From Gemmatimonadota bacterium (lineage in GTDB: Bacteria; Latescibacterota; UBA2968; GCA-2709665): a DNA stretch of 64,000 nucleotides. The notes below the pieces were generated by a model, which did not search any database, had not been told where the DNA came from, and saw nothing but the letters and a program-made list of their open reading frames with translations. Below, piece after piece: positions 1 through 8,629 of the stretch (the stretch's first letter is position 1; every line of letters starts with the position of its first letter). Position numbers and translations under genes: made by a program. The DNA lies in assembly GCA_028873695.1 (NCBI GenBank), contig JAPPNU010000017.1, forward strand, positions 110,544 through 174,543, written 5' to 3'.

Positions 1-454
1 AGATTACCGAATGCGCCCCCGCCGAATTATTGCCGATCATCCCTCCGATGGTCGCGCGACTGCTCGTGGCCACGTCCGGGGCGAACTGCAGACCGTATGG
101 CTTCAGATACGAATTCAGTTCGTCCAGGACCACGCCGGGCTGGACCCGCACCCATCCCTCTTCCTCGTTCAACTCCAGGATATGATTCATGAATTTGGAC
201 AGATCCATAATCACGCCAGGGCCGACGCTCTGTCCTGCAAGCGCCGTCCCCGCGCCGCGCGGCAATACGGATACTCCGAATTCCCGTGCAAGCCGAAGGA
301 CCCGCAGGACGTCCTGTCGATGCCTTGGCAGGACCACCCCTGACGGTTCAATCTGATACATGCTCGCATCGGTGCTGTACAGTATCCGCGAGGCCTTGTC
401 GAATCGCACCTCGCCCGCCAGTTCCCGTTCAAGCGCCTTTAACAGGGCCTTCAT
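1..454 (-). CDS. FAD-binding oxidoreductase, GlcD/D-2-hydroxyacid dehydrogenase type (5' part only)
   Basis: Only the first 151 codons are in the window; the gene runs off the left edge. The ATG at 454 is preceded by GGAG at a 5-base spacing. Visible protein holds the start of a PCMH-type FAD domain: PRGAGTALAGQS at about residues 65-76 and GGMIGNNSAG at 137-146 match the loops that hold the FAD pyrophosphate in glycolate oxidase GlcD and in the large FAD plus Fe-S D-2-hydroxyacid dehydrogenases. The family oxidises D-2-hydroxy acids such as glycolate, D-lactate or D-2-hydroxyglutarate. The GNNSAGAHSV stretch is closest in style to the ~950-residue fused proteins, but whether a C-terminal Fe-S half exists cannot be seen. 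It diverges from the next gene across 258 bases. Confidence 0.85.
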   Translation of the reverse strand, partial: MKALLKALERELAGEVRFDKASRILYSTDASMYQIEPSGVVLPRHRQDVLRVLRLAREFGVSVLPRGAGTALAGQSVGPGVIMDLSKFMNHILELNEEEGWVRVQPGVVLDELNSYLKPYGLQFAPDVATSSRATIGGMIGNNSAGAHSVI

Positions 455-712
455 CTGATCTCCCTAGCGTCGTCCTGTGCCGCCTGTGCTGAACACGCAA
501 CCGCGCCGGTTCGCAGTTGACGCCGTCCGCGAAGCCGTCTGCGAAGCGGCCATACCGGCACGGACAAAGCGATAATGTAACCCATGCCGGAAGATACGTC
601 AAGATCCACGACCGGGCAAAGCGAGCATGGCGCGAAATCGCTTGACGCCCCAGGCAGATTGCGCTATCAATGAACCACTCTCCCGCCTGAATCGCAATGT
701 AAGGAGTTGATC

Positions 713-1948
713 GTGGTGGAAGCCGGTTTCGGTATTGAGGACTTCACACCCGATGAGCCGTCCGACGGCTCTTTTCGTGTCTACGATCCGATCTCGTTTC
801 GTGCGCTGATCCTCCGGAAAGGGGATACCAACGTCACCTTCCTGGCCGGAGACTGCTTCAGCATCGAAGAAGACATCATGTTCCGCGTGAGAGAACGGGT
901 TGAGGACATCGCCTGGCTGAATACCGATCACATCCTCCCATGCGCATCCCACGTCGGCACCACGCCTATTCTCTTTCAATCCTATGTGAGCATTCCCTGC
1001 GAGACGCTCAAGTATTACGGCAGGGAGGACTATTTCGCGGACAATATGGCGGCTGCCATCCGTGCGGCCGCCGATGCGATGGCGCCCTCCCGGCTGGGCA
1101 TGGGCGCCGGTTCCGCCCCCGACATCCTGTATAACCGGCGTTCATACGACCGCGACGGCAAACTGGTCATGAGCAACTTTAAATTCCCGTACCCTCGTCC
1201 CGAACTCGCCTACGCCGGAGTCGACGACAACGTTTACGTCATCCGGATTGACGATACGGAGGGCAACCCGACCCACTGTGCAGTCGTATTCGGTTGCCAC
1301 GCCCTTTGCAGCACGGACAAATACGGACATATTTCCGCGGATTATCCGGGCGTCGTCCGCAGGGTGGTGGAATCAGCGGGGGTCAACGCGTTGTTTCTTC
1401 CGGGCAGTATCGGAAACGTGGTGCCCGTCAGCCGCGCCGGACGTACCTACATGCGCGTGGGGAACAGCGTCGGGGGCGCGGCGCTATATGCGTTGGAACA
1501 GGCGGGCATGAACGGTCCCGAAAACCTGCGCGTCACGCAGAAAACCGTTCGAGTGCCCACGTTTGCGCACGAGGATCCCGACGCCGTAGAGGCCAAACTC
1601 AAAGCGACGTCGAACCGGTCGGACGGACTTCAGCGATTTCAGGCCTACGGCAGCAGGCATTACGTTACGGGGCGGCGGTTTCTGGACTATACGATAACAC
1701 GGGTCTCCGCGTGCGGTTTCGATATTGTCCATCTGCCGGGCGAAATCTTCGTAGAAACCGCGTCTGCGATCAGGATGGCGGCGCGGGGCCCGCTCACTGT
1801 GGTCCTGTCGGGACCGACCGCCGACGTTGGTTACCTCAGTACCCCCCGTGCCCACCGCGAAGGGGGCATGGAACCCAGATATGCCGGGCTTGCAGTGGAC
1901 GGGGAGAGACTGGTCCGTGCTGCCGCCTGCGAACTTGTGACCGATTGA
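713..1948 (+). CDS. Neutral/alkaline non-lysosomal ceramidase-like protein
   Basis: A 411-residue protein, likely starting at GTG 713, six bases after AAGGAG (701-706); a TTG at 707 abuts the Shine-Dalgarno and is less likely. No signal peptide is visible. The order of blocks matches the N-terminal domain of neutral ceramidases: CASHVGTTP near residue 80 sits where the family has a zinc-binding HTHSGP, GCHALC near 200 resembles the second zinc histidine, and LPGEIF near 345 resembles the PGE glutamate ligand. The usual GDVSP block that carries the serine nucleophile reads GNVVP here, so amidase activity is doubtful. Known members cleave the N-acyl bond of ceramide; the substrate of this shorter cytoplasmic form is unknown. 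It is followed by the DegT gene on the same strand. Confidence 0.6.
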   Translation: MVEAGFGIEDFTPDEPSDGSFRVYDPISFRALILRKGDTNVTFLAGDCFSIEEDIMFRVRERVEDIAWLNTDHILPCASHVGTTPILFQSYVSIPCETLKYYGREDYFADNMAAAIRAAADAMAPSRLGMGAGSAPDILYNRRSYDRDGKLVMSNFKFPYPRPELAYAGVDDNVYVIRIDDTEGNPTHCAVVFGCHALCSTDKYGHISADYPGVVRRVVESAGVNALFLPGSIGNVVPVSRAGRTYMRVGNSVGGAALYALEQAGMNGPENLRVTQKTVRVPTFAHEDPDAVEAKLKATSNRSDGLQRFQAYGSRHYVTGRRFLDYTITRVSACGFDIVHLPGEIFVETASAIRMAARGPLTVVLSGPTADVGYLSTPRAHREGGMEPRYAGLAVDGERLVRAAACELVTD

Positions 1949-2100
1949 ATCTCTCCTGCGGGAGCGGTCGGTTTCCGGCTTCGCCCGTTTTTTCCGCAGG
2001 TACCCCCGTCGTTCCGGCGTCAGGCTTTTAACAAAGGTGCAAGTTCGGATAACAGGGCCGGAAATGACGGGGGCCTCCCGGCCCGTTCACTGGAGAACCG

Positions 2101-3348
2101 ATGGCGAATATCATTTCTTCAAGCCGGCTGGCGGTGAATGGCGGCACGCCCGTACGCGATCGGAGCAGGAATCCGTGGCCTTCCTGGCCCGTCAATACCG
2201 AATCGGAGTGGAAACGGGAGATCGAGCCGGCGCTTCGGGAAGTCTACCTTGAAAGGACAGAGGGGCTTCCGGCAAGCAGGAGCGACCGGTTCGGTAACGC
2301 GTTCGCGGCCTATTGCGGCGCCGGCTACGGCCTGATGATGCCGCACGGCACGGACGCGATTTCCGCATCCATAGCAGGAGCGCTCGATCTCGACGGCCTC
2401 CGGGAAGGCGGGGAATTCATCATTCCGAACTATACATTCATCGCGACGGCCAGCGCTGCTCTTTCAGTGCGTTGCAGACTGGCACTGGTGGATATCGACC
2501 CGGTGAGTTTCACGATCGACCCGGATGCGGTTCAGGCGGCCATAACCGATCGGACGGTAGGCATTCTTCCCGTACATATGGGGGGGCACCCCGCGGACAT
2601 GGACGCGCTTAACGCCGTTGCCGAGAGACACGGCCTGGTGGTCGTCGAAGATGCCGCACAGGCCCACGGCGCCGAACACAACGGGCGGAAAGTCGGCCCG
2701 CTCGGCGACGCAGGCGCCTACAGCTTCCAGTCGAGCAAGAACCTGACGGCTGGTGAAGGGGGCTGTCTCGTCACCGATCTTCCACACATTTACGAAAGGG
2801 CGTGCGCATTTAAAGACGTCGGTCGGCGCCCGGGCGGCGAACGGTGGGAATACCCGCGGCACGGATGGAACTACAGGACCTCCGAATACCTCGCATGCTT
2901 CCTTCTGGTCAGGCTCGGGGACCTTCAGCGTCAGACCGAGATACGAAGCGGCAATGCGGCCTATCTGACACGGGTATTGCAAGGAATCGGCGGCGTCATC
3001 CCGCCCGCGGCCCGTCCCTGGGTCACACGGCACGGGTACCACCTCTACATGACACGCTACGACCCGGAACAATTCGGCGGTCGAAGCAGAGATGAATTCG
3101 TCACGGCCCTGACCGCGGAAGGCATCGACTGTACGCCGGGTTACCGGCGACCGCTCACGGACGAGGGCGCCCTGAAGAGCGTCGCGCAGGAATATCCCGA
3201 TCGCGTACGCAGGCTGCCGTGTCCGAATGTTGAATTCGTATGCAGACACAGCGTTTGGTTCTATCAGTCCATGCTCCTGGGCACCCGGGACGACCTGGAC
3301 GACATTGCGGAGGCCGTGGCCAAAATCAAGCTTGCGTTTACCCGCTGA
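2101..3348 (+). CDS. DegT/DnrJ/EryC1/StrS family PLP aminotransferase
   Basis: A 415-residue fold-type I aminotransferase-like protein; ATG 2101 follows GGAG at a good distance. The PLP lysine is K213 in SFQSSKNLTAGEGG, and VVEDAAQAHGAEHNG about 25 residues earlier is the family's typical aspartate-containing cofactor block. Family members transfer an amino group to keto-sugars (for nucleotide-sugar or antibiotic sugar synthesis) or act as dehydratases on sugars and cyclitols. No nucleotide-sugar genes are adjacent; rmlA lies 4.4 kb away on the other strand, so the substrate cannot be deduced. The opening residues (SRLAVNGGTPVR) match the subgroup often annotated as DegT aminotransferases in sugar or inositol catabolic clusters. 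A GC-rich hairpin follows about 140 bases downstream. Confidence 0.85.
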   Translation: MANIISSSRLAVNGGTPVRDRSRNPWPSWPVNTESEWKREIEPALREVYLERTEGLPASRSDRFGNAFAAYCGAGYGLMMPHGTDAISASIAGALDLDGLREGGEFIIPNYTFIATASAALSVRCRLALVDIDPVSFTIDPDAVQAAITDRTVGILPVHMGGHPADMDALNAVAERHGLVVVEDAAQAHGAEHNGRKVGPLGDAGAYSFQSSKNLTAGEGGCLVTDLPHIYERACAFKDVGRRPGGERWEYPRHGWNYRTSEYLACFLLVRLGDLQRQTEIRSGNAAYLTRVLQGIGGVIPPAARPWVTRHGYHLYMTRYDPEQFGGRSRDEFVTALTAEGIDCTPGYRRPLTDEGALKSVAQEYPDRVRRLPCPNVEFVCRHSVWFYQSMLLGTRDDLDDIAEAVAKIKLAFTR

Positions 3349-3484
3349 CTTCCTGTGTTGCCGACGACCCCGTTGTCTGCAGCCTTCTTCGGCTACCCTT
3401 TCGGTTGACGTCATTCCGTCCGACATCCGTGGATGAACCCGGCAGGCGACGCACGTTTCTCGATGCAGGCGGGCAAAAAGCGGA

Positions 3485-3509
3485 GGTCGCCCCCTCCAGC
3501 GGGGCGACC
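3485..3509 (+). terminator. GC-rich hairpin, possible terminator between convergent genes
   Basis: A perfect 9-bp stem (GGTCGCCCC pairing with GGGGCGACC) with a 7-base loop lies in the 291-base gap between the DegT gene and the convergent arsS-like gene. There is no U tract after it, so it may be a Rho-assisted or bidirectional end rather than a classical intrinsic terminator. Confidence 0.4.
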
Positions 3510-3590
3510 CCAACCTGCGCGTGCAGTCAAAGTCCGTAAAGAGCTGTTTCGATATTACCGGTGGATTCCCGAGCGCTCTTTGCAGCCGTC

Positions 3591-3620
3591 CGAAGACCGC
3601 CGGGAATTTTATGACAGCTT
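3591..3620 (+). repeat. Dispersed 30-bp intergenic element, copy A
   Basis: The block starting CGAAGACCGC and ending GACAGCTT matches 26 of 30 positions of 43907-43936 and the first ~21 positions of 59590-59619. All three copies are outside genes and in the same orientation. Weaker similarity to copy B extends about 20 bases upstream. Confidence 0.55.
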
Positions 3621-3639
3621 CCAGCCGGGATGACGACCT

Positions 3640-4653
3640 TCAAGCCAGCTCACCGCCGCAACTGCTTCCTGCACCGGCAGTACAACCGTAACAGTGGTCG
3701 GCGATACGGATCCTTCTGTCGACCAGCCATCCCGGCGACACCTCCCACAGTTTTTTCGGCCGGCCGGACAGATGCATGTCCAGCATCTGGTTGAAATCGC
3801 AGTCGTAGATATTGCCTTCCCAATCGACGCTCACGAGAAAACGACACATCAGGCGATCGATCGTCTGCGCGTTGAACCGGTCACGCAACGTCCGCGTGTA
3901 TCCGTCGTACTCCCCGCGACGCCGCAGATAGTCGTTAAACCGGCTGATCGGCATATTCGTTATCGTAAAGAGCCGATTGAATGAAATGCCGTAACGCTCG
4001 TCGAGGACCCGTTTGTAATCGGCCTCGAGTTCTGCCTGAGGCGGCGGGAGCGAAGCGCCGATCGGATTGTATACGAGGTGAAGCAACAGGCCCGAGTCCG
4101 GCTCCCCGTATCCGATCTCATTCAGGCGTTTGAGCGCCTCGATGCTATCGAAGAATACGCCCTTTCCACGCTGCTGATCGACGTTTTCCTCCAGATAACA
4201 CGGCAATGAACAGACCAGCTCCACCTCGTGTTCGCGATAGAAGTCCGGCAGGTCTTCCAGGCCGGGCTCAAATATCACGGTCAGGTTGCACCGTACCATC
4301 ACGCTGCGGCCAAGCCGCCGGACCTGTTTCACCAGAAACCTGAAGTCGGGGTTCACCTCCGGCGCGCCGCCGGTGATGTCCACCATGGGGATATCCGTGG
4401 CGGCGAGAAACGTCAGGATCGACTGCATCGTCTCCCGGGTCATTACTTCCGTCCGGTTTGGACCGGCATCCACGTGACAGTGCCTGCACGCCTGGTTGCA
4501 CAGTTTTCCGACGTTGATCTGAAGCGTCTCCAGCGCATCTCGCCGCAGAACGACACCCTCCCGCCGCAGACGCGTCCCGAACGACACCGGTCCGATGTCT
4601 GGTTCGCCCTGAATACGGGTGTGAATCGCAAGCAGTTCCGACGGCGCTCCCAT
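3640..4653 (-). CDS. arsS: Radical SAM/Cys-rich domain protein, ArsS type
   Basis: A radical SAM protein of 337 residues. The second of two close ATGs (4653) is preferred because GGAG lies six bases before it, while it abuts the first (4659). The cluster motif CNQACRHC gives Cys52, Cys56 and Cys59, with the spacing CxxxCxxC used to bind the 4Fe-4S cluster and SAM. The C-terminal third carries the family's second Cys-rich region, ending in HCYGCTAGAGSSCGG. In relatives one of these terminal cysteines is often selenocysteine; here all are encoded as cysteine. The family is linked to arsenosugar synthesis, where ArsS acts after the arsenic methyltransferase ArsM to attach an adenosyl-derived sugar. 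No arsM is in this window. A DUF547 gene lies 133 bases upstream on the same strand. Confidence 0.9.
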   Translation of the reverse strand: MGAPSELLAIHTRIQGEPDIGPVSFGTRLRREGVVLRRDALETLQINVGKLCNQACRHCHVDAGPNRTEVMTRETMQSILTFLAATDIPMVDITGGAPEVNPDFRFLVKQVRRLGRSVMVRCNLTVIFEPGLEDLPDFYREHEVELVCSLPCYLEENVDQQRGKGVFFDSIEALKRLNEIGYGEPDSGLLLHLVYNPIGASLPPPQAELEADYKRVLDERYGISFNRLFTITNMPISRFNDYLRRRGEYDGYTRTLRDRFNAQTIDRLMCRFLVSVDWEGNIYDCDFNQMLDMHLSGRPKKLWEVSPGWLVDRRIRIADHCYGCTAGAGSSCGGELA

Positions 4654-4786
4654 GGGCATCTCCTTTGCGTATTCGACTGACCGGCAGACTTGCTTCGCTC
4701 AGGTTACAGTACCCCTCGGACCCAACTGCACGGCGATATCGCCCATGGCCCCACAATTACCGCCGCCTCACGAAGTTATCGTTGGG

Positions 4787-5647
4787 TCAACGGATTGCAT
4801 CCTGGTGCAAGGCCCGGTCGTTCAGCGTCCAGTCGTACTGAAGGTATTTGATGGTGATCTGAGGGCGTGAGCGCAGATAGGCCCGATCTTCCTCGGCGAG
4901 ATGGATACTCAGATAGTCCGTAATTCGGGCGTTATCCACCCGGTATACACGCTTGTACCAGTCGGTGAAATCGCTCCCGAACCAATCGAGGATTTTCGAG
5001 AGTACCAGTGTCCCGCCGCTACTGTCCAACCTGACGTGCTGCGGATCGCGGATAAACTCCCGAACGGCGGCGTCCAGCTGCTCATCCAGCCGGTCCGGAA
5101 GAAAAACCTCCGGTCGCAGCCGCGGGCAGGATGCCGCCCCGCAATTCAACGCGGCGTGGATCCTGGGATCGCCGAATTCCTTGCGTATGATATTGTGCTC
5201 GATGTCGTCAAGCGATCTGGACTTGCCGCCGACAACATGGAACACCTTGAAGAATCCCGGCTGGGGATGAATGTCCCTGACGCTCGTCGCGGGATACGCA
5301 TTGACCACCCCGGCGATGACAAGCGCATTGTAGGCGTTGAGCCAATACGCCAGCCTGTCGTCCCGTTCGGGAAACATCGCGGGGTGGCTCTCGGGGCTGG
5401 CTTCCCTCAGACGCATCAGGATGGTTCGGAGGTCGGTTGGCTCGGCCTTGATCCCTGCGTAGTCGACCCAGCCTCGCGAGTCCACATACCTGCCCAGCAT
5501 GCGGTCGAGAGCCCCGAAATCGAACGGCGTCGCGTCGCTGCTCCACACGGGTGCGGACCACAGTGCAATCAGCAGAATAGCGACTGGAGCGTGACCGGGC
5601 GACTTCGTGACGGATTTCCGCCTGGCGATCGGTGCAACACATTTCAT
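4787..5647 (-). CDS. DUF547 domain-containing secreted protein
   Basis: A protein of 286 residues starting at ATG 5647, with GGAG eight bases upstream (a TTG at 5653 is the alternative). Residues ~17-37 form a hydrophobic segment ending in SAPVWSS, so a Sec signal peptide is likely. The rest is DUF547: WLNAYNALVIAGVV near 110, HAALNCGAASCPRLRPEVF near 185 and LSKILDWFGSDF near 235 are the conserved blocks, the middle one with the paired cysteines typical of the family. The function of DUF547 is unknown; some members are fused or adjacent to thioredoxin- or protease-like genes. It lies upstream of the ArsS-type gene on the same strand, a pairing I recall from other genomes, which suggests but does not prove a shared role. 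Confidence 0.85.
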   Translation of the reverse strand: MKCVAPIARRKSVTKSPGHAPVAILLIALWSAPVWSSDATPFDFGALDRMLGRYVDSRGWVDYAGIKAEPTDLRTILMRLREASPESHPAMFPERDDRLAYWLNAYNALVIAGVVNAYPATSVRDIHPQPGFFKVFHVVGGKSRSLDDIEHNIIRKEFGDPRIHAALNCGAASCPRLRPEVFLPDRLDEQLDAAVREFIRDPQHVRLDSSGGTLVLSKILDWFGSDFTDWYKRVYRVDNARITDYLSIHLAEEDRAYLRSRPQITIKYLQYDWTLNDRALHQDAIR

Positions 5648-5694
5648 TCTCAACGCTCCGGACCCCTTCGACGCGCCATCCTCCCGGCGTCAGA

Positions 5695-7146
5695 TCATGC
5701 GGGCTTCCCGCTAAAGAAAGTCAGATACGGCTCCCCGGCGATTTCACGCTTGAGCAGCGCCGCCAGTTCCAGCGCGTGATAATCTCCCCACATCGAGGCT
5801 TCACCGTTCGGCACGTTCTGACCCTCACGGCGGCGGTCCCATCCATTGGGCCGGTGATAGACCGAATGCAGGATCAGCCCCTGATGATTCGCATCGTCCG
5901 ACAGGTACGGGGCGTCGAACAACGTTCGCGCGACCGTCAATGCCGCCCTCGTATACGTCGCGCCGTCCACTTCGCCCAGGAACTTGCCCAGGCGGTACAG
6001 CCCCTGTGCCGCAATCGCAGCGGCCGAACTGTCCACGGGCTCGAATTCATTGAACGGGTCCGCGTCCCTGCCCAGATAATCTCCCATCTGCATCAATCCC
6101 GGCGCCCCGGTATCCCAGTACGGGATGCCGTCCGCCGCGGACGCGCCGTCGACGTAGTAGTCCGCCGCCGCCGTTGCCGCCCGGGTCATGAATTCCGCGA
6201 CGTGCCCGCGACCGCCGCACCGTGAAAGGTCTTCATCATCGACGCCCTCCAGATACTCCAGCAATTCTGAAAATCCCGCGACGATCCAGGCGAGGCCACG
6301 CGTCCACGTTGAAAAGGGAGAATATCCCTGTTGTGTGCCCGGACATCTGTAATTGCCGTCATAGACGTTGAAGATGGACTCGTGCGCCACCCGCCCCCTG
6401 ATGTCGAACGCATCACGGCCGTCGCCATAATATACATTGAACCTGGCCGTGGTCTCCGCGTGTTCGATCATGCGGTCGAGAAGCGAAATCGCCCGGTCGT
6501 TCTCCCCCATCAGGACATGGCCCAATTCGTGCGCGAGTCCGAGGGACCGGCAGGAGCGGATTGTATCGGCAAACAGCGAATGAGCGCCGTTGAATGACGG
6601 GATATACCCCTTTCCGTCCCGAATCGTCGTCCAGCGCGCACCCTGCACCGCGCCGGACGCTTTCAGGGCAAGCTCGTAAAACCGCCGCTCCCATGAGTCG
6701 CCCGGGATGGCGCCTTCCAGCATCAGCCGCCTGAGGTTGCCATACGTCGATATGTTGTTGAATCCGTGGTCGTGTACGCCCGTGTGGGTCACGTGCGGCG
6801 CCATACGGTCCACGGTTCCCCGGCGACCGATTTCCAGAAACCGCTTCTCTCCAAGCGCATCGAACAGCAGAATCGCGCACCCGTACTGGAATCCCTGCGT
6901 CCATTCCGTCCATCCCCGTGTGGCGTATTTCCCGTCCACCGTATACACGGGCGCGCCGCGACAGGGATCCCATGACTCGGATATGGACGTAACTTTGTCT
7001 CCTGCAAGTTCGAAACACCGGTCGAGTCTGGAGTTCAGATCCCCCGGGCGGATGGTAGGATCAACGCGCATGACCCGTCCCAGCGACACAGGTAGCCGTC
7101 CGATTCGCCCTTTCGCGGCGCCATTCGTCCAAACGCCGCGTGCCAT
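5695..7146 (-). CDS. Glycoside hydrolase family 88 (unsaturated glucuronyl hydrolase-like)
   Basis: A 483-residue (alpha/alpha)6-barrel enzyme. The ATG at 7146 has AAAGAGG eight bases upstream. Family 88 and the related family 105 remove the unsaturated uronic acid left at the non-reducing end after a polysaccharide lyase has cut. Typical blocks are WTQGFQYGCAILLFDALG (near 82), HTGVHDHGFN with the candidate catalytic Asp126, LFADTIRS with the second candidate aspartate (Asp194), YSPFSTWTRGLAW near 300 and YWDTGAP near 370. There is no signal peptide, consistent with the cytoplasmic site of most family members. It fits functionally with the two heparinase-like lyases at 54.6-59.5 kb, although the loci are far apart. 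A small lipoprotein gene lies 80 bases upstream on the same strand. Confidence 0.88.
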   Translation of the reverse strand: MARGVWTNGAAKGRIGRLPVSLGRVMRVDPTIRPGDLNSRLDRCFELAGDKVTSISESWDPCRGAPVYTVDGKYATRGWTEWTQGFQYGCAILLFDALGEKRFLEIGRRGTVDRMAPHVTHTGVHDHGFNNISTYGNLRRLMLEGAIPGDSWERRFYELALKASGAVQGARWTTIRDGKGYIPSFNGAHSLFADTIRSCRSLGLAHELGHVLMGENDRAISLLDRMIEHAETTARFNVYYGDGRDAFDIRGRVAHESIFNVYDGNYRCPGTQQGYSPFSTWTRGLAWIVAGFSELLEYLEGVDDEDLSRCGGRGHVAEFMTRAATAAADYYVDGASAADGIPYWDTGAPGLMQMGDYLGRDADPFNEFEPVDSSAAAIAAQGLYRLGKFLGEVDGATYTRAALTVARTLFDAPYLSDDANHQGLILHSVYHRPNGWDRRREGQNVPNGEASMWGDYHALELAALLKREIAGEPYLTFFSGKPA

Positions 7147-7226
7147 TCACTATGCCTCTTTCCACTGTCCGCGATATCCTTCGGTCGGCTGTCTTTCTGA
7201 CCGAAATCCGGTGATCCAGCGGGGAG

Positions 7227-7616
7227 CTACTGCCTCGCATAGACGAATACCGTGCCATCCGTCGCATAAAGCGTAAGTTCATCATTGTCAATGGAGTAAC
7301 CGAAGTCCAAAGCGTCCAGAAAAAGGGCCCCCTGTTCGATACGCCAACTGCCGGTTGACGTGATCTGACTACCGTCGAAGATCGTATTGATGAACGTGTA
7401 AACGCCGTTTTCTTCAAAGACCAGCATATAGTTCACTGTCACGGGCTCGTTTCTCGCGTGGGTCAGTTTCCACGTGCCCAGTATTGCTTCCTCAGGCGAC
7501 AACGGATCCCCGCCACAGCCAGCAAGACACGAAAAAAGGGCTACCGCGCAGACCGCTTTAGCGATTCCGAGGAATGCACTGATTCGAGCGGGCCGATTGC
7601 GTCCTGCGTGAGACAC
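7227..7616 (-). CDS. Small lipocalin-like lipoprotein
   Basis: A 129-residue protein. The start is placed at GTG 7616, seven bases after AGAGGA; the open frame continues upstream, but those residues look non-coding and overlap rmlA. A basic N-terminus, a hydrophobic core and the lipobox LAGC (with LFSC just before) predict a type II signal peptide, with lipidation at the cysteine near residue 34. The mature domain begins ILGTWKLTH and contains GVYTF, TGSWRIEQGALFLD and YATDGTVFVYAR, a pattern of short beta strands as in lipocalin-like domains of the DUF4488/DUF5004 kind. Function is unknown. It lies between rmlA and the GH88 gene on the same strand. Confidence 0.65.
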   Translation of the reverse strand: MSHAGRNRPARISAFLGIAKAVCAVALFSCLAGCGGDPLSPEEAILGTWKLTHARNEPVTVNYMLVFEENGVYTFINTIFDGSQITSTGSWRIEQGALFLDALDFGYSIDNDELTLYATDGTVFVYARQ

Positions 7617-7756
7617 GAGGCGTTCCTCTCGCAACGCGTACGTCCTGCCGGGCCGCAGGGACCGGGGCGCCATGGAACGCGATTCAATCCCGTTCGCGAA
7701 CATCCGTTCGATCCGAAATCGCAGACGGTTCGGGACGTCCACCGAAAACCCCCGGA

Positions 7757-8629
7757 TCATATCTGTGATGCCAGCAGCCGCTTGAGGTACCGGCAATACT
7801 CATTCTCGTCCGAATAGTTCGCGATGTCCTCGAGTGCCTCGGCGCTGATATATCCTTTTCGAAACGCGATTTCTTCCAGGCACGCGATTTTCAATCCCTG
7901 CCGGTGTTCGATTATCCGCACGAAATTGCTTGCTTCCAACAGGCTCTCGTGGGTACCCGTGTCGAGGTACGCGATTCCTCTTCCCAGCAATTGGACCCGC
8001 AATTCACCACGCGTGAGGTACTCGTTGTTTACGTCGGTGATTTCCAGTTCCCCGCGGTCGGAAGGCTTCAACCCCTTCGCGATATCAACCACCCCGCCGT
8101 CGTAGAAGTAGAGACCGGTAACCGCGTAGTTCGACCTGGGGCGTTTCGGCTTTTCTTCGATGCCGACGACGTTCATATGAGCATCGAATTCAACCACGCC
8201 GTATCTCTCCGGGTCCTGAACGTAGTACGCGAAGACCAACCCGCCGGCGTCGTGTTCGCCCGCCTCCTCGAGCAATCCCGAAAGTCCGTGGCCGTAGAAG
8301 AAATTGTCGCCGAATACGAGCGCACACGGCTCGCCGCCGATAAAGGCCTCTCCGATGAGGAACGACTGCGCGACACCCTCCGGACGGGGCTGAATCGCGT
8401 AGTCGAACCGCAGACCCAGGCGGCTGCCGTCACCCAGCAGGTTCCTGTAGAGCTCGATGTGTTCAGGCGACGAGATAATCAGGAATTCCCGGATGTTGGC
8501 CAGCATCAGAACCGAAAGCGGGTAATAGATCATCGGTTTGTCGAAGATGGGCAGGAGCTGCTTTGAAATCGACGTCGTGAGCGGATACAGCCGGGTAGCC
8601 AGCCCGCCTGAGAGTACGATTCCCTTCAT
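7757..8629 (-). CDS. rmlA: Glucose-1-phosphate thymidylyltransferase
   Basis: A 290-residue nucleotidyltransferase that joins dTTP and glucose-1-phosphate to give dTDP-glucose, the first step of dTDP-L-rhamnose and related sugars. The N-terminal nucleotide loop reads [11 protein letters not shown] instead of the usual GGSGTRLYPLT, a mild deviation also found in some homologues. [17 protein letters not shown] near 22, [11 protein letters not shown] near 80, [10 protein letters not shown] near 105 and [10 protein letters not shown] near 225 are diagnostic. The ATG overlaps the TGA of the upstream BNR gene (ATGA), so the two are translationally coupled. No rmlB, rmlC or rmlD is in the window, so the dTDP-sugar pathway must be completed elsewhere. 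Confidence 0.92.
   Translation of the reverse strand: MKGIVLSGGLATRLYPLTTSISKQLLPIFDKPMIYYPLSVLMLANIREFLIISSPEHIELYRNLLGDGSRLGLRFDYAIQPRPEGVAQSFLIGEAFIGGEPCALVFGDNFFYGHGLSGLLEEAGEHDAGGLVFAYYVQDPERYGVVEFDAHMNVVGIEEKPKRPRSNYAVTGLYFYDGGVVDIAKGLKPSDRGELEITDVNNEYLTRGELRVQLLGRGIAYLDTGTHESLLEASNFVRIIEHRQGLKIACLEEIAFRKGYISAEALEDIANYSDENEYCRYLKRLLASQI

Noticed and set aside
2464..3513. Minus-strand open frame of 349 codons
   Set aside because: It is antisense to the DegT gene and results from the GC-rich codon pattern; no domain is visible.
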